Below the pieces are notes generated by a model, which made no database searches, was not told the DNA's origin, and saw only the letters and a list, made by a program, of their open reading frames with translations. Source: Colocasia esculenta (Eukaryota > Streptophyta > Magnoliopsida > Alismatales > Araceae). Taken from it: a DNA stretch of 64,000 nucleotides. The stretch is taken from assembly GCA_014218235.1 (NCBI GenBank), contig CM024753.1:183124348-183188347 (forward strand), in the 5' to 3' direction. Shown here piece by piece: positions 22,418 to 33,312 of the stretch (positions are counted from its first letter, which is position 1; each line of letters starts with the position of its first letter). A program made the position numbers and the translations under genes.

Positions 22418-24297
22418 CTTCCAGACAAAAGAAAATATTTCATTAATTCATATTTGCGGTATTCCTTTTTGCAGTGGATATTGTATAATTGCATAGCTAT
22501 TTTGGATGTGTCAACCATGAGCAGCTAAATTAATAGTCTATGAAAAGTAAAAAAGGTTCCCATTTTTCTTAAGAAGAAGTGTTAGCTGTATCACTAGTTT
22601 ATTAATTTATCATAATAGAGATGATACAAACAATTGATCATAAGGGCACGCACTTGTCTTCTACAATGTTTACCAAAAACTAGCTAAACTGGAGCAGAGC
22701 CGCTGGAACCAGTCCAGTCCAAATGTGTGGTGTTAAGAGTTCATTGAATTGGGCCATCCAACTCCAATACTTAAGGCAATGAGTGGAGAGGGCTCCACTA
22801 TTATAAGCACAATTATGTTTTGGTCACCACTTGATGGGGGACTGTTCTTTACACGCCCCCATGATAAACTCAGGGTGTGTGCCCCTGATCATTCCACGGG
22901 TTTGGTACCATGCTAAAGTTCACTGAATTGGGACATCCAACTTAAGAGCTTAGGCATTGATTGGAGAGAGCTCCCCTATTATAAGCACATTTACATATTA
23001 ATCACCACTTGATGTGGCATTATTCTTTACACATAGGAAACCATTCAAAACCAGCTTTGCGGCTGGAACCAGAATTAGATCCAGCAAGGGCCAATGCTGT
23101 TCTAGAATCTGGTTTTCAATTGCTTGGTGCACATAGCACATGCTACCAAATTAAACTGCCATAGACTCTATTAGATGACACCAAAAGAAACACCAGCAAT
23201 TCATCAACTCATTCACATAAGGAAACAAGGATACATTCTGCTGCCAGACAAACAAAAGGTGAATACAAAGAGAAGAACATGAAACAGTATGAAACGTTAG
23301 CCTTAACCCTATAGATGCAGAAAATTTAACAGTAAGACGTGATGTTGAGGAAAAGCCTCCAAGGTAATAATCAACTTCCTCACCCTTCAGAATTGACGAA
23401 CTTTATCATTGGTGAGAATACCATGAGAATATTCCAACTTCCAGAGCCTCCTGATAACACAAACTATCCATAATGATCTAGAAATTTTTCTCCAATGAAG
23501 CTCCTGGTACACTTGACAAGTGGATTCTGGCTTCTGATTAACATATGACAACTTGTGCAATGAAGTGCCAGGCTTACCATTGATTACCACAAAATGAGAT
23601 TAAATATGAACTAAAAGTATCAGGCTCAGCGGACACGGTACTTTGGACATTCCGCCTAAATCTAGCACAGAAAAACCCAGTTCAAACAAAAAACAAACCC
23701 AAGGACGGTGTCCGTACAAAAAATGCCCAGACAACACCACCTCCAGACAAAAGGACAAGAAGTTGCTTCTCAAAGCACTCTAGTCTAGTCTACAATGCTG
23801 CTTCCCTTCCCACTGTCACCCTCTTCAGGACTCAGGAGAAATCCTCCGTGTCTCAGACCCCCTAAGATATCTCTACATCACCTCTGGGCTCTGGTTAACA
23901 AAGCACCTTGAGCTCCACAGCCCTCCTGCCTAACCCTCATTTGCAAGGAACTAAGAGGATTAAGTTGTCTACTGTAAGCCTTTGAACACGGGTTCCACAG
24001 AACCCTGAAACTGCAAGCCTCTTAATTGCTCAATTTACGATCTCCAAGCTAAATCCCACCACTGTAAGCTGGTTCTTTGCAGGTGAGCTAGCCAACGCCT
24101 AGAAAAGGTCATCAGATAGAACTGCTCCCCTACCTAATGCTTCTTTCCAGTGTCACCAATAATCAAGCCCCATGCTTGATCTTGTTCCACATCTGCTGAA
24201 TACAGGTACGGCTTAGGCAACAACATGTAAGTCATCTCTAATCTGCCAATTTGGACCATTGACACAATCTCCCTAAAATCTACCTAGCTCACCAAGT
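22418..24297 (-). other. Start of a very long SABRE-like intron
   Basis: It contains a two-copy repeat (22735-23035) and a 67-codon minus-strand frame at 23387-23590 that I do not recognise. 23600-24297 shows nothing I can assign. Confidence 0.4.
22735..23035. repeat. Two diverged copies of an LTR-like segment
   Basis: 22735-22855 and 22913-23033 are about 80% alike. Shared words are ttcattgaattgggccatccaa, ctattataagcac and tcaccacttgatg. The composition (agagggctcc, tattataag, ttctttacac) is typical of an LTR promoter region, but no element ends were found. Confidence 0.5.
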
Positions 24298-24650
24298 CAA
24301 GGATGTTAGTATCGGTTTTGGAATCGGTATCGGTTTCGGCCCGGTCCGACACCGATACAGTTTCGGTCAAGGTTCAAAAATCACCTAGATAGGGATCGGA
24401 TCAGCCAATCCAAGTCGGATTTAAGCCGCCCGATCAGATCCGGGGTAACCCAGTCACTGGCTAGTGGCCGGATCGGGTTAGATCAACCAAGGTCGACCGG
24501 ATCGGCCAATCCAACCCCAGGTCGCCCCGGATGGACTGGATCGGAGAGATCCAGGTGTAATGGCTAGTTTGAACTAGCTGTTACTAGCCGTTTGGGGGCG
24601 CTCCCCAACGGCCAGAAACGGCTATTTTGGCTTATGGGAGGCCTTGGGGG

Positions 24651-24660
24651 GGTCTATATA
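24651..24660 (+). promoter_or_regulatory. Probable TATA box of the old hAT element
   Basis: CTATATAAAC lies between C/G-rich repeats, about 80 bp before a CT-rich leader-like tract and upstream of the transposase remnant on the same strand. A promoter role is inferred from position and motif only. Confidence 0.45.
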
Positions 24661-24730
24661 AACCCCCCAAGGCCCCCATTATACTCCAACCTCAAGTGTT
24701 GAGTTCTTTTCCCCTCCTCCCAACTTTTGG

Positions 24731-24732
<2 letters not shown>

Positions 24733-24794
<62 letters not shown>
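24733..24794. repeat. (CT)n microsatellite
   Basis: About 31 CT dinucleotides. In this position it would lie in the 5' leader of the old hAT transcript. Confidence 0.97.
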
Positions 24795-24796
<2 letters not shown>

Positions 24797-25473
24797 CTGC
24801 AAATTCTCTCTCTCAGCCCACTCACTCGCAAAAATAATTCTTTATTTTTTTGTTTATTTTTAACTTTTTTTTTCTAACTTCTATGCACTTTTCATTGCAA
24901 ATTGCAAGACATAAGTCATTGCCACCGAAGGTGGTGCTTCCCAATCTTCAAGCAACCCTTTGTTGAAGCCAAAAATATTGCACATATGCATGAGGGAGAG
25001 GAAGTTGGCACCTCAAATCCAAAAAACCCCGACGAACGAGGGAGGAGGATTTTTGCACGGCCGTGGATTGGCTAGGGGAGAAAAGGCTCACCCCGACCTT
25101 ACACCAGCCACTGTGCTCACTGTTCTATATTCGTACGAAGATCCAAGACACTCTCGGGAGCCCACCGCAACGGTCCAACGCTATCAACAAGTGCTCGTCC
25201 CACCTAGGGATGGCGCGATGTGTCACCATCGTCACCGCCCCAACAATTGAGGCAAATAAACCTCTGAAATTGTAAAAAATGGCATCCATGCCCTTATATT
25301 CCTCAATTGTTCTAAAAAATTGTAAACTACAAGTTTGTAAAGTTATTATTGTAATCACCCCTTGTGGTGACGGTTTTAAATAAATGATATGCACATTTTT
25401 TTCCATTCCACAAGTATGATTGATCAATGTTTATGGCGTCATGGGTGGTTAATCAAGGGTTGTTGGTACACAA

Positions 25474-26296
25474 CAAGGTTTGCCATATCGGATCTCGGCT
25501 TCGTCTCGGGAGGGTCAAAGATAAGAGATCTCGAAGAGATCTCGGTAAGATCTCGGGAGATCAGGATAACATAAAAGTGTGGATCACATAGGTTCACATA
25601 GATAATTCCTTAAGGAACATAAATAATTACATACATTCTCAAGTCTCAACCATGGATGACATAGGTTCACATATATCATACAACAAGAGTGTGGGAATTG
25701 GGATTCGGGATGTGCATTTTCATTTTTCTCTCCGTAGGATTTTACTTTAAGCATAAAAACATTTAATTCATGACATGGGAACCCATGGCAAAATACATTA
25801 TTTATTTGAATATCACAGTGGACCATGACTAGACTTAGTTGTTGTCAGTAGGAGAGTGGCTCCTTAGAAAAGTCATATGTACATTTGACCTTTTTCACCG
25901 GACTTTAAATTTTTAGTGTTTTATTATGTTTATTTGAATTATGAAATTTTTAGATAGGTCAAATTATGAGGGATTACAAAGACGTTATTTTGATGATTCA
26001 TAATTTTCTTCTTGAATGAGAGAGTTGACTTTTATTGGTAAGAGATATGATTTTTTTGATATTTTTAGTGAATTCAAATGGGGGCACTCCCTTATTTACC
26101 TGAATATCATTTAAGTAAATGATATCTTAAGTAAATAAAACTACAAATACTAATATTTACTTAAATAATATTCAGGTAAATAAGGGGATCTTGACAACCC
26201 TGCCTGAAGAGGATCCTAACCCTAACTACTCATCTCGGCCTTCTCGTTTCTCAGAAAGAGGCCGAGACCGAGATTCTCGCAAGATTGCTTACCATG
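25474..26296. mobile_element. GATCTCGG-type hAT with half a palindrome
   Basis: The left end is CAAGGTTTGCCATATCGG and the right end (complemented) is CATGGTAAGCAATCTTGC. Flanks gtacacaa (25466-25473) and gtacgaaa (26297-26304) agree at 6 of 8 positions. Subterminal zones use GATCTCGG/GAGATCTCG instead of GAATCGG. Bases 25828-26215 are one arm of the same palindrome found complete at 2571 and 42126. The other arm is absent. It is inserted in the old hAT at 24298-29602. Confidence 0.75.
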
Positions 26297-26920
26297 GTAC
26301 GAAACATGTAACGACGTAATTAACGTTGACTGAGGTCAACGGAGAGAGGTCAAATAAACAAACCTAAGCTTGAATGAGTCAAGCCTTGCAAAGTCTACCC
26401 CCGTGGACTTTACGACTTTCCCTTAGCCACTTTTTTGGTTTTCAAAATACATACTGAAAGTCCATTTTTTTCAAATCGGCGTAAAAAATTCGCCCTTCGT
26501 CACCCTCCTAGCGCCGATGTAGATATAGGCCAAAGGAAGGTCCAATGCAAGTATTATAACTGGATCATATCTTCGACGTACTGGTCAGCACCTAGGTCAA
26601 GGAAGTGGGCAAAGATCTTCTGGACAAGGGAGTTTAAGTGCTGCGATGAGCACAAATATACCCGAGGTGCCTATAGATATTCCTAGAGACGGTGATCCTA
26701 TAGGGGGACCGTTGGACCCGTTTCTCACTAAGAAGAAGGAAAAGGATCCATCCATTTCTATAGCCTTCAAGAATTTGAAAATATGTAAGGAGAAGATCGG
26801 AACAGCGACGTCAAGGTGGTTCTTCTTCAATAATATACTGGCTAATGCAGCAAAAGGACCATATTATGAGTCAATGATTGAGACTATTAGTGAAGTAGGC
26901 AAAGGGGTAGAAGGTCCTAC

Positions 26921-27267
26921 TATGGCTGTGCAAAATATGGTCCAAACCGAAAAATCAAACCGAACCGACCGGTTCGGTTCGATTTCATGGGCTGGGTGGT
27001 TTGGTTCGATTTCTGGCTGGGAAACCGAAATGAACCGAATACCTATATATAATTATATAAATAATAAAATTAAACAAAAAAAGGTAGCGCAGTGGAGGGC
27101 GGCTTTGCGCGCCCTCCAAGCGCCTGGTGGTCGCGAGTTCGAAACTCGCGACCACCAAAAAACCACTTTTTACATGTTTTTGCCATAAAAAATGCCAAAA
27201 ATGCCATACAAAATACTAAAAAATGTCAGAAATGTCATATAACCGAACCGAACCGTGAACAACCCTA
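26921..27267. mobile_element. AACCG-type hAT MITE carrying a tRNA-like module, TSD ggtcctac
   Basis: The perfect 8-bp repeat ggtcctac (26913-26920, 27268-27275) flanks ends TATGGCTGTGCAAAAT and GTGAACAACCCTA. AACCGAACCG words lie near both ends, and a tRNA-like segment lies in the middle (27085-27171). A second copy is at 41343-41782. It splits the decayed hAT transposase inside the DUF659 region, so it arrived after that gene had formed. Confidence 0.92.
27085..27171 (+). ncRNA. tRNA-like Pol III module (A box, T-arm minihelix, T-run)
   Basis: An A-box-like TAGCGCAGTGG (27085-27095) is followed by a GGAGGGC/GCCCTCC hairpin. Then comes a perfect 12-bp stem closed by a 7-base TTCGAAA loop (27126-27156), the shape of a tRNA acceptor plus T stem and also a B-box match. 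TTTTT at 27167-27171 could stop Pol III. It is not a normal tRNA: no D arm or anticodon arm can be assigned. Compare 41510-41596. Confidence 0.5.
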
Positions 27268-29602
27268 GGTCCTACCCCTTATGAGATCAACAAGAAGTAC
27301 TTGGACTTGGAAGTTAAAGAGATGAAGGCATATGTGTCCACTTTTGAACACATATGGGATGAGTATGGATGCACGTTAATGTACGATGGATGGGCAGATA
27401 TGTACAAGGGCTAAATTAACTGTTATTAATTTCTTTAAGTAATAACACATGTTATAATTTTACTTATGGAACTTTGCAGACATTACAAGACGTATGATAA
27501 ACTTCATAATCTACTACAAAGCGGGACAATTTTTTGGAAGTCGGTAAACGCCTAAAGCAAGATGAAGAATGCGGAGTATCTATTTCAATTGATGGACAAC
27601 ATGGTGGAGGAGATCAGGGAGAAAAGAATAGTCCAAGTAGTAACAGACAATGCAACGACATTCAAGTTGACGGGCCAGATGCTAAGGGAGAAAAGGGAAC
27701 ACTTGTATTGGGTTTCTTGCTCCACACACTACATTGACCTAATGTTAGAAGATATTTGTCAAGACTCAATTGTGGAAAATGTAGTGAACAACGCAAGATT
27801 CATAACCACCTTCATCTACAATCACAACAACATATTGAACATCATGAGCATGCATACACATGGACGAAAGTTGCTCCGGCCATAAGCTATGAGGTTTGCA
27901 TCCCAATACATTACATTGAATAGCATAAATGACCAACATAGCAACCTTATTAGGATGGTAGCATCCGAAGAGTGGGAGAACCATATGTCCTGACATGCTC
28001 CCACGCAGGTGAGCGGGAAGGGAAAGAAGGTAGCCAACCTGATTCAATCAAAGTCATTTTGGAAGGTGCAAGGAGTTTTGAATGTAGTAAAACCGTTTGT
28101 CCGAGTCTTAAGGGCGGGGCGGTTGATAGGGAGAGGATACTACCAGCCCCTAAGCATTTTTATGTTGCCTTGATTCAATTAAAGTCATTTAAGTTTTTTT
28201 ACTTCTCATGTTAACATTTTATGTCTCATTTAGGTGAGCTTGATGGTGTGCCTTTGCTTCTGGAGTTTGAAAACTCCCCCAGCCCCTAAACGCCAAAAGA
28301 AGAATGCAGGGGCAAGAGTAAGGAGGAGCCAGCAACATGGCATTAACATTGCAGACTTGCAGACCATCGAGAAAGATAATGACGATGAAACTCCGGAGCC
28401 AAGCGATAATGTCGTATACCAAACTTCCTAAGACTCCCCATCAAAGACAAGTACTCCTAGTGAGGGCTCCGATCATGGAGGAGATGTCAACAGCGCACCG
28501 CCACCGCCATTGCCACCGGACCCTATTGTATTCACCTGAGAGGAAGACTTCACCCATGCTACACAAGATGAGCACCATGAGAGTAGGCAAGGGACGGGAG
28601 CACAACAAACCCCAAGTCAATATTATATACGAAAGGGGAAGAAAGTGGTATCTGGCCCATCTCAATTCTAAGAGCAAGGCCAAGGAGAATCTGAAAATTC
28701 GAGATACAATCCCAACTTCATTCCGTATAGACGGAATTGGTTAATAAAAAAGAAGAAGATACAAGAGGAGTGAGAGCGTCAAGAAAAACTATGGATGGAA
28801 CTTAATACCATGGAACAAGTCTCAGATACATCATCTTATGCTTCCACTGAAGGAAGTAGGGCAGGGAGGCTACTTGGCATATCCTCAATACCCAGATGCA
28901 TCGTACTACACCGAAGGCAGAGCATATGCGCAATCCAAGGAATCTGATTCGCATTCACATGACTTATGTAAGTCATATGGCTCATATCAAGTGCCGGAAA
29001 TACTTAAATACACACCCATTAGTGTCAAATATGCGATATGGATGCATATAATCAATATTTACTCAATATGAGGCATATTACCAACATTTTATGTCATGGT
29101 CAGATTATGTAGAACTTATGTCTAGACAATATAATGTGTGGTTCCAATAAATGTAACTTTATTTCTTTCCCTCTCACAAATGATATATCATGTACTTCTT
29201 TTTCATGTATTTCAGTTAATAAATGTAATGCTTATGTTTTTCCTTTTTTTCATATTTTTTTAGGGGGCCGATCCAATCCCCATTGGCTCGGCTAGGATCG
29301 GCCCAGATTGGCTGATTCAATCGGTTTTGGTTTGGCTAATCCGGGAACGATCCCCGACTTCTTGAACCTTGGTTTCGGTTTCGTTACGACTGGTTTCAGG
29401 CTGGGCAAGCTTAAGAGTGGCCGCTTTCTGCCAATTTTGGTCGGTTTAGCTGGTTTCAGTCTGGTTTTGATCGGTTTCGCCAAAACTGATTAAAATATCA
29501 TTTTTTAATTGTTTCGGATTTGCTACAGTGTTTTGGGCCAATTTCGGATCGGTTCTGGCCAAAGTCGACACGTTTTGGCCGAAACCGATTCTAACATCTA
29601 CA

Positions 29603-29954
29603 CTCCAAGTTCATGTAGGGCTGATCCAGATTCTTGCTGAACTCGTCTCCATCATCCTCATACCTCATGGTTGATGACAATCAAGAAAACGGAATGCCTT
29701 TGAAGCATAGAAATACCCATGGTTGAACTGGAACCTTCTTTTACAAAATATAAACAATTATAAACTAAGAAATGGTCCTCATCAAGGAAAGTCCATGAAG
29801 GGATCTCAAGTGGAAGAATAACTTGAAAGACAAATGAGAACAAGTGAAATAATGTAGCAAAGGTAACACCAATGAACTTTTTATATAATAAAGGACTCCT
29901 AAAATGAGAGGAAATGCATGTCCTATATAAATTTTTTAGGAATTTTTAGTTTTC
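29603..29954. other. Unassigned stretch left of the TIR element
   Basis: No gene is seen. Bases 29862-29926 are similar to 38305-38372, on the other side of the TIR element, forming a long diverged direct repeat. Confidence 0.5.
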
Positions 29955-30340
29955 GGCCCCTATAAAATTTCGTAAGTAGGAAAAAGTCCCCGCAATCCAT
30001 CTATTTATTATTAAATCCCAAAAATATCTTAACCTTCGTAAATAGCCCCTCTAGTTAAAATTTAAAGAATATTCCGTCAAACAATAGATGGAACCATAAA
30101 ATAACACTGGAAAATACATAAATACCCTTACCTTACACGTGTGTGTGCGTGCGTGTGTGAGAAAGAGAGAGGCGAGGGAGAGGGGTGCCGAAGGAGGGAT
30201 CCGCCCTTGGGCCTCCTCCGGCACCTCCCGACTACACCCTCGACGTTGGAGGGCTACCAAGAGAGAGAGAGGAAAATTGTTGTGTGGCTTGAAGATGGTG
30301 ATAGATCCAAGCTGATGAAACTATTTCTCTTGTTGTTCAG

Positions 30341-30559
30341 ATAAACTGCGTCGTGATCCTGAAGGAAGGGTCAAAGGTGGACAAGGCGGAGGTGTTGCGG
30401 TTCTGCAGAAAGGACTTGGCGGGCTTCAAGGTGCCCAAGAGGATGTTAATCATCGACTCGGTGCCGAAGACAGCAACCGAAAAGATCCAGCGTCGGATCA
30501 TGGCGGAGCACTTCCTAGCCCGCATCTCTGCCGCCAAGGTGCCCAAGTTTGGTGTGTGA
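30341..30559 (+). pseudogene. Captured last exon of an AAE3-type oxalate/4-coumarate-CoA ligase-like gene
   Basis: Starting right after an intron-like acceptor (ttgttgttcag, 30330-30340), the frame encodes INCVVILKEGSKVDKAEVLR, KDLAGFKVPKRMLIIDSVPK, TATEKIQRR and AKVPKFGV, then a stop. This is the C-terminal lid of an adenylate-forming enzyme of the plant 4CL-like/AAE3 branch. The A10 motif normally reads PKT-x-(S/T)-GK with a lysine that takes part in catalysis. Here the Gly is Glu (PKTATEKI). No upstream exons are present and the fragment lies inside a TIR element, so this is a captured genomic fragment, not a gene. Confidence 0.85.
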
Positions 30560-31522
30560 TATCGACGTCCACTTATTGCTGCTGACGACGGCGGCGACGG
30601 TGGGGAGGAGGCGGAGGAGGAGGTCTCCCTTGGCGAGACCTTGAGAGAGAGCTTAGTAGAGGTTTGCATCGGTCAAATAAGGGAGGCCCTCCTCCGCCGC
30701 CGCCTCCTCTTCCCATCCTTGTAGCTCGCCTCCAGCGGCCACAGAGATCGTCGAAACGGAAGCCCAACGTTGTGGGGATGTTGGACACGGAAAAAATATA
30801 TAGAGTGAAAATATTTGATTAAATTTTGATTTATTGATTTTTATTTCTTTGGCGGGGCGTGCCAGCCTGTCTAACAGGTAGAGTTTGAAATCCGCGCAAT
30901 GTGGAGAGAAGTTTTATGTCCAAGGAATGGATAAGTGCGCCGATTTTATTTTGAACTTATTTGTTCCGCGATTTTATTTTATCAGGCGATTAGGGTAGCG
31001 TGTGCTAGACCCCTTCTCCATCGACCGGAATCGATGTTTATTTACATCGGATTAAAAGCCTTTGATGTTGATTTACATCAATTTTAACCCGAACAGCATT
31101 AATAGTAAAATCCGAGGTTTACATTTTTCTAGAAAATAGTAACATAGTGTTTTAATTTTATCGGACGAAATAGATTTTGTTTTGAAAAAGGATTTTGTTT
31201 TGAAAAGAGCATAGACTCCATTTGTGAGTTTAGTCATGCAATTTGAGGGATGAGTGGGTGTAAACCCGAGGATTTATTTGATGTTTGGATATGTTGTGTA
31301 TTTGAACAGAACTTCCGCATGAGCAAAGTTACTGCGTAAACACACGAACATACATTTGATGTACGTATTGCCGTATTTATTTTGGGGCAGAGTCTCCATA
31401 TGGACAGAGTCTCTCCATAAAATACGCACATATGAACATATATTTTATAGACATATGAGTATGGTTTTGGGCAGAATCTCTGCTTGGGCAGAGTTTCCTT
31501 TAAAAGACATACACATATGAAC

Positions 31523-31718
31523 CATGGTTTGGCGCATCGGATCGAATCGGTCCAATTCGGGCGAATCAATGCGAATCAGGAGAAACCTGATTCATTCGAT
31601 TCCCATCGAATCGGACCGATTTCCATCCGATTCCCATGCGAATCGGTCCAATTCTGGTGAATCGTGGCGGATCAGGAAAAACTCGATTCGTTCTGATTCT
31701 CCGATGCGGCGAACCTTG
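31523..31718. mobile_element. Short GAATCGG-type hAT MITE, TSD atatgaac
   Basis: The 196-bp element has ends CATGGTTTGGCGCATCGG and (complement) CAAGGTTCGCCGCATCGG. The perfect 8-bp repeat atatgaac flanks it at 31515-31522 and 31719-31726. It is filled with GAATCGG words and has no palindrome insert. It is nested in the solo LTR. Confidence 0.94.
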
Positions 31719-32197
31719 ATATGAACACAAAGATTTACCATTCACGGAGTCGCGCTCAACGTGAGGGAATAACATAGATGTGTCTAAATGCTTATATCCA
31801 TGGAGACTAACTCGACATGGAAACATTTAGAACACAAGAACATAAAGATGTTAAATACCTTATGCCCATGGAGACTAACTTAACATGGAAGGTATTTAAA
31901 CATCGAAGCACACGAGCATAATTTAATTTTATCTCCACAGATACTAACTCGATGTGGAGATATGAATTTATATTTTGATTTTAGAACCCCCCATGGAGAC
32001 TAACTCGACATGGAGGGAGTTTATGGAGATTTCGTGGCCGCAGGGGAACGACCTTTCGACTTGCCGGGGGCGAGTACCTTCATGCCGAGTAGAATTTTCT
32101 TCAACAAGCAAGCTTTCCTTTATAAATTTCGGAGAAAGGTCCCGGGCAATTTCAGAAGAAAAAGCTCCAGGTCCGTTGCCATCGGGCTATATGGAGT

Positions 32198-32206
32198 ATT
32201 TATAGG
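32198..32206 (-). promoter_or_regulatory. Minus-strand TATA box of the solo LTR
   Basis: The complement reads CCTATAAATACTCC. It sits just past the CCGATGGG array, the same place as the TATA box of element B's LTR (49292-49300). Confidence 0.5.
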
Positions 32207-32659
32207 GGTTTTGTCCCTATACATTGATAGAGGAGAGAGAGGTAACCGATGGGAACATGGATGGCAAAATCGCGCGGGTCGGGTCGGGGTCGGGCGGGTC
32301 GGGGTCGGGTCGGCGCCCGGCGACCCGAGTTGGCGCGGGAAGTGGCCGGGATCCGCGGATTCCCGGTAGTCAGGGCCGGATCCGCCGGGGTCGGGCGACT
32401 CCGCGACCCGACTACCCCGACCCGCCCGACCCCGCGGATCCCCCTTTAAGGAGGGATCCCGTCCCGGGACTGCGCAGTCTGTCTGCGCAGTCCCGAGCAC
32501 CTCCCTTCCCAGCCCCCTTCCCAGCCCCCTGCCCCCCCTCCCCCCGCCGGAGCGCCTCCCTCGCCGCCGCCGCCGCCGGAGCTCCGGGAGGCTCGCCGCC
32601 GGCCGCCGCCACTGCAAGCAGCCACCGGCGCCCTTCCTCTCTCTCTGTTCTCTTCTCTC

Positions 32660-33312
32660 TCTTCTGTGAGGTGAGATTTTTCAATTTTTTTAAAAAAATC
32701 TGAAAAAATAGGAAATGGTAAATAGACTATAGATCTGTAGATCTATAGCATATTTAACATGTTTATGACTTCATTCTCTTAAATCTCCAAATTTAGCCCT
32801 AATTAGGGTATAAAAATTAGGGATTTGTGTCATGAATGAAATTAATGTGCAATTGAGTGATTAATAGAACTATTTTAGTTGATTAGAGTTTGTTGGTAGA
32901 CTTAATTGCATTACATTGACTGTTTTCCCTGAAAATCCCCAAATGACCCTAATTAGGGTTTAAAATTTAGGGATTTTAGGTCCTTAACGTAATTATTATG
33001 TAATTGAGTGTCCAATATAGTTATTTTACTTGATTAGAGTTTTGTATGAACATTGAATGATTTGTTTTTTTTAATTCTCAACTTAAACCTTAATTAGGGG
33101 TTTAAAAAATAAGAATTGTAGGTCATTAATATAATAAATGTGTAATTGAGTGTTCAGTGTGGTCATTTGAGTTGATTAGAGTTTTGTATGTACAATATTT
33201 ATAGTCCATGATATTTTTTTCATAAATTCCCAAATTAAACCCTAAATAGGGTTTATAAATTAGGGATTATGTGTATTTAACGTGCAATTTAATTGCATTC
33301 TTACACAAGAAT
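32660..33312 (+). promoter_or_regulatory. hAT 5' leader with probable intron
   Basis: The C/G-rich leader (32450-32668) ends in TTCTGTGAG followed by gtgagatt, a good donor. A pyrimidine-rich acceptor ending cttacacaag precedes the ATG at 33313. The leader intron is inferred from these sites and from intervening stops and AT-rich sequence. Confidence 0.5.
32797..33262. repeat. Four ~150-bp tandem repeats in the hAT leader intron
   Basis: Each unit starts with CCCTAATTAGGGTTTAAAA or a variant (about 32797, 32947, 33088, 33239). The units share gtaattgagtgt and tgattagagttttgtat downstream. The last unit is partial. Confidence 0.8.

Larger units (their letters stand above)
26450..28745 (+). 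pseudogene. Decayed hAT transposase (DUF659/hAT family)
   Basis: Broken frames align in order with the intact transposase at 33313-36725. 26646-26915 (AKGPYYESMIETISEVGKG) matches its SPYFQSMLDAIAEAGPG. 27275-27410 (FEHIWDEYGCTLMYDGWA) matches FKNIWKERGCTIMCDGWT, including the first catalytic Asp. 27562-27885 (EYLFQLMDNMVEE, VQVVTDNATTFKL, LMLEDICQ) matches the second Asp block, with Cys-to-Thr and Cys-to-Ser changes near SCSTHYIDLM. 28234-28430 and 28450-28740 resemble a charged C-terminal tail. Stops, frameshifts and the MITE at 26921-27267 destroy it, and the dimerisation region is barely detectable. Confidence 0.85.
24298..29602 (+). mobile_element. Old 5.3-kb hAT with decayed transposase
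   Basis: Ends are CAAGGATGTTAGTATCGG on the left and, complemented on the right, TGTAGATGTTAGAATCGG. Flanks are caccaagt (24290-24297) and ctccaagt (29603-29610), an 8-bp duplication with one change. ATCGGTTTCGG-type words fill both subterminal zones (24310-24540 and 29275-29590). Inside are a TATA box (24651), a CT tract, a nested palindrome-bearing hAT (25474-26296), a broken plus-strand transposase (26450-28745), and within that a further MITE (26921-27267). Mismatched duplications and stops indicate an old, dead copy. Confidence 0.8.

Noticed and set aside
27085..27171. Genuine tRNA gene
   Set aside because: No assignable D arm, anticodon arm or proper acceptor strand order; it recurs inside a MITE family. 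Reported as a tRNA-like module.
32120..32703. Long Pro/Arg/Ala-rich frames near the autonomous hAT start
   Set aside because: Same G/C-rich subterminal zone and untranslated leader; no conserved domain.
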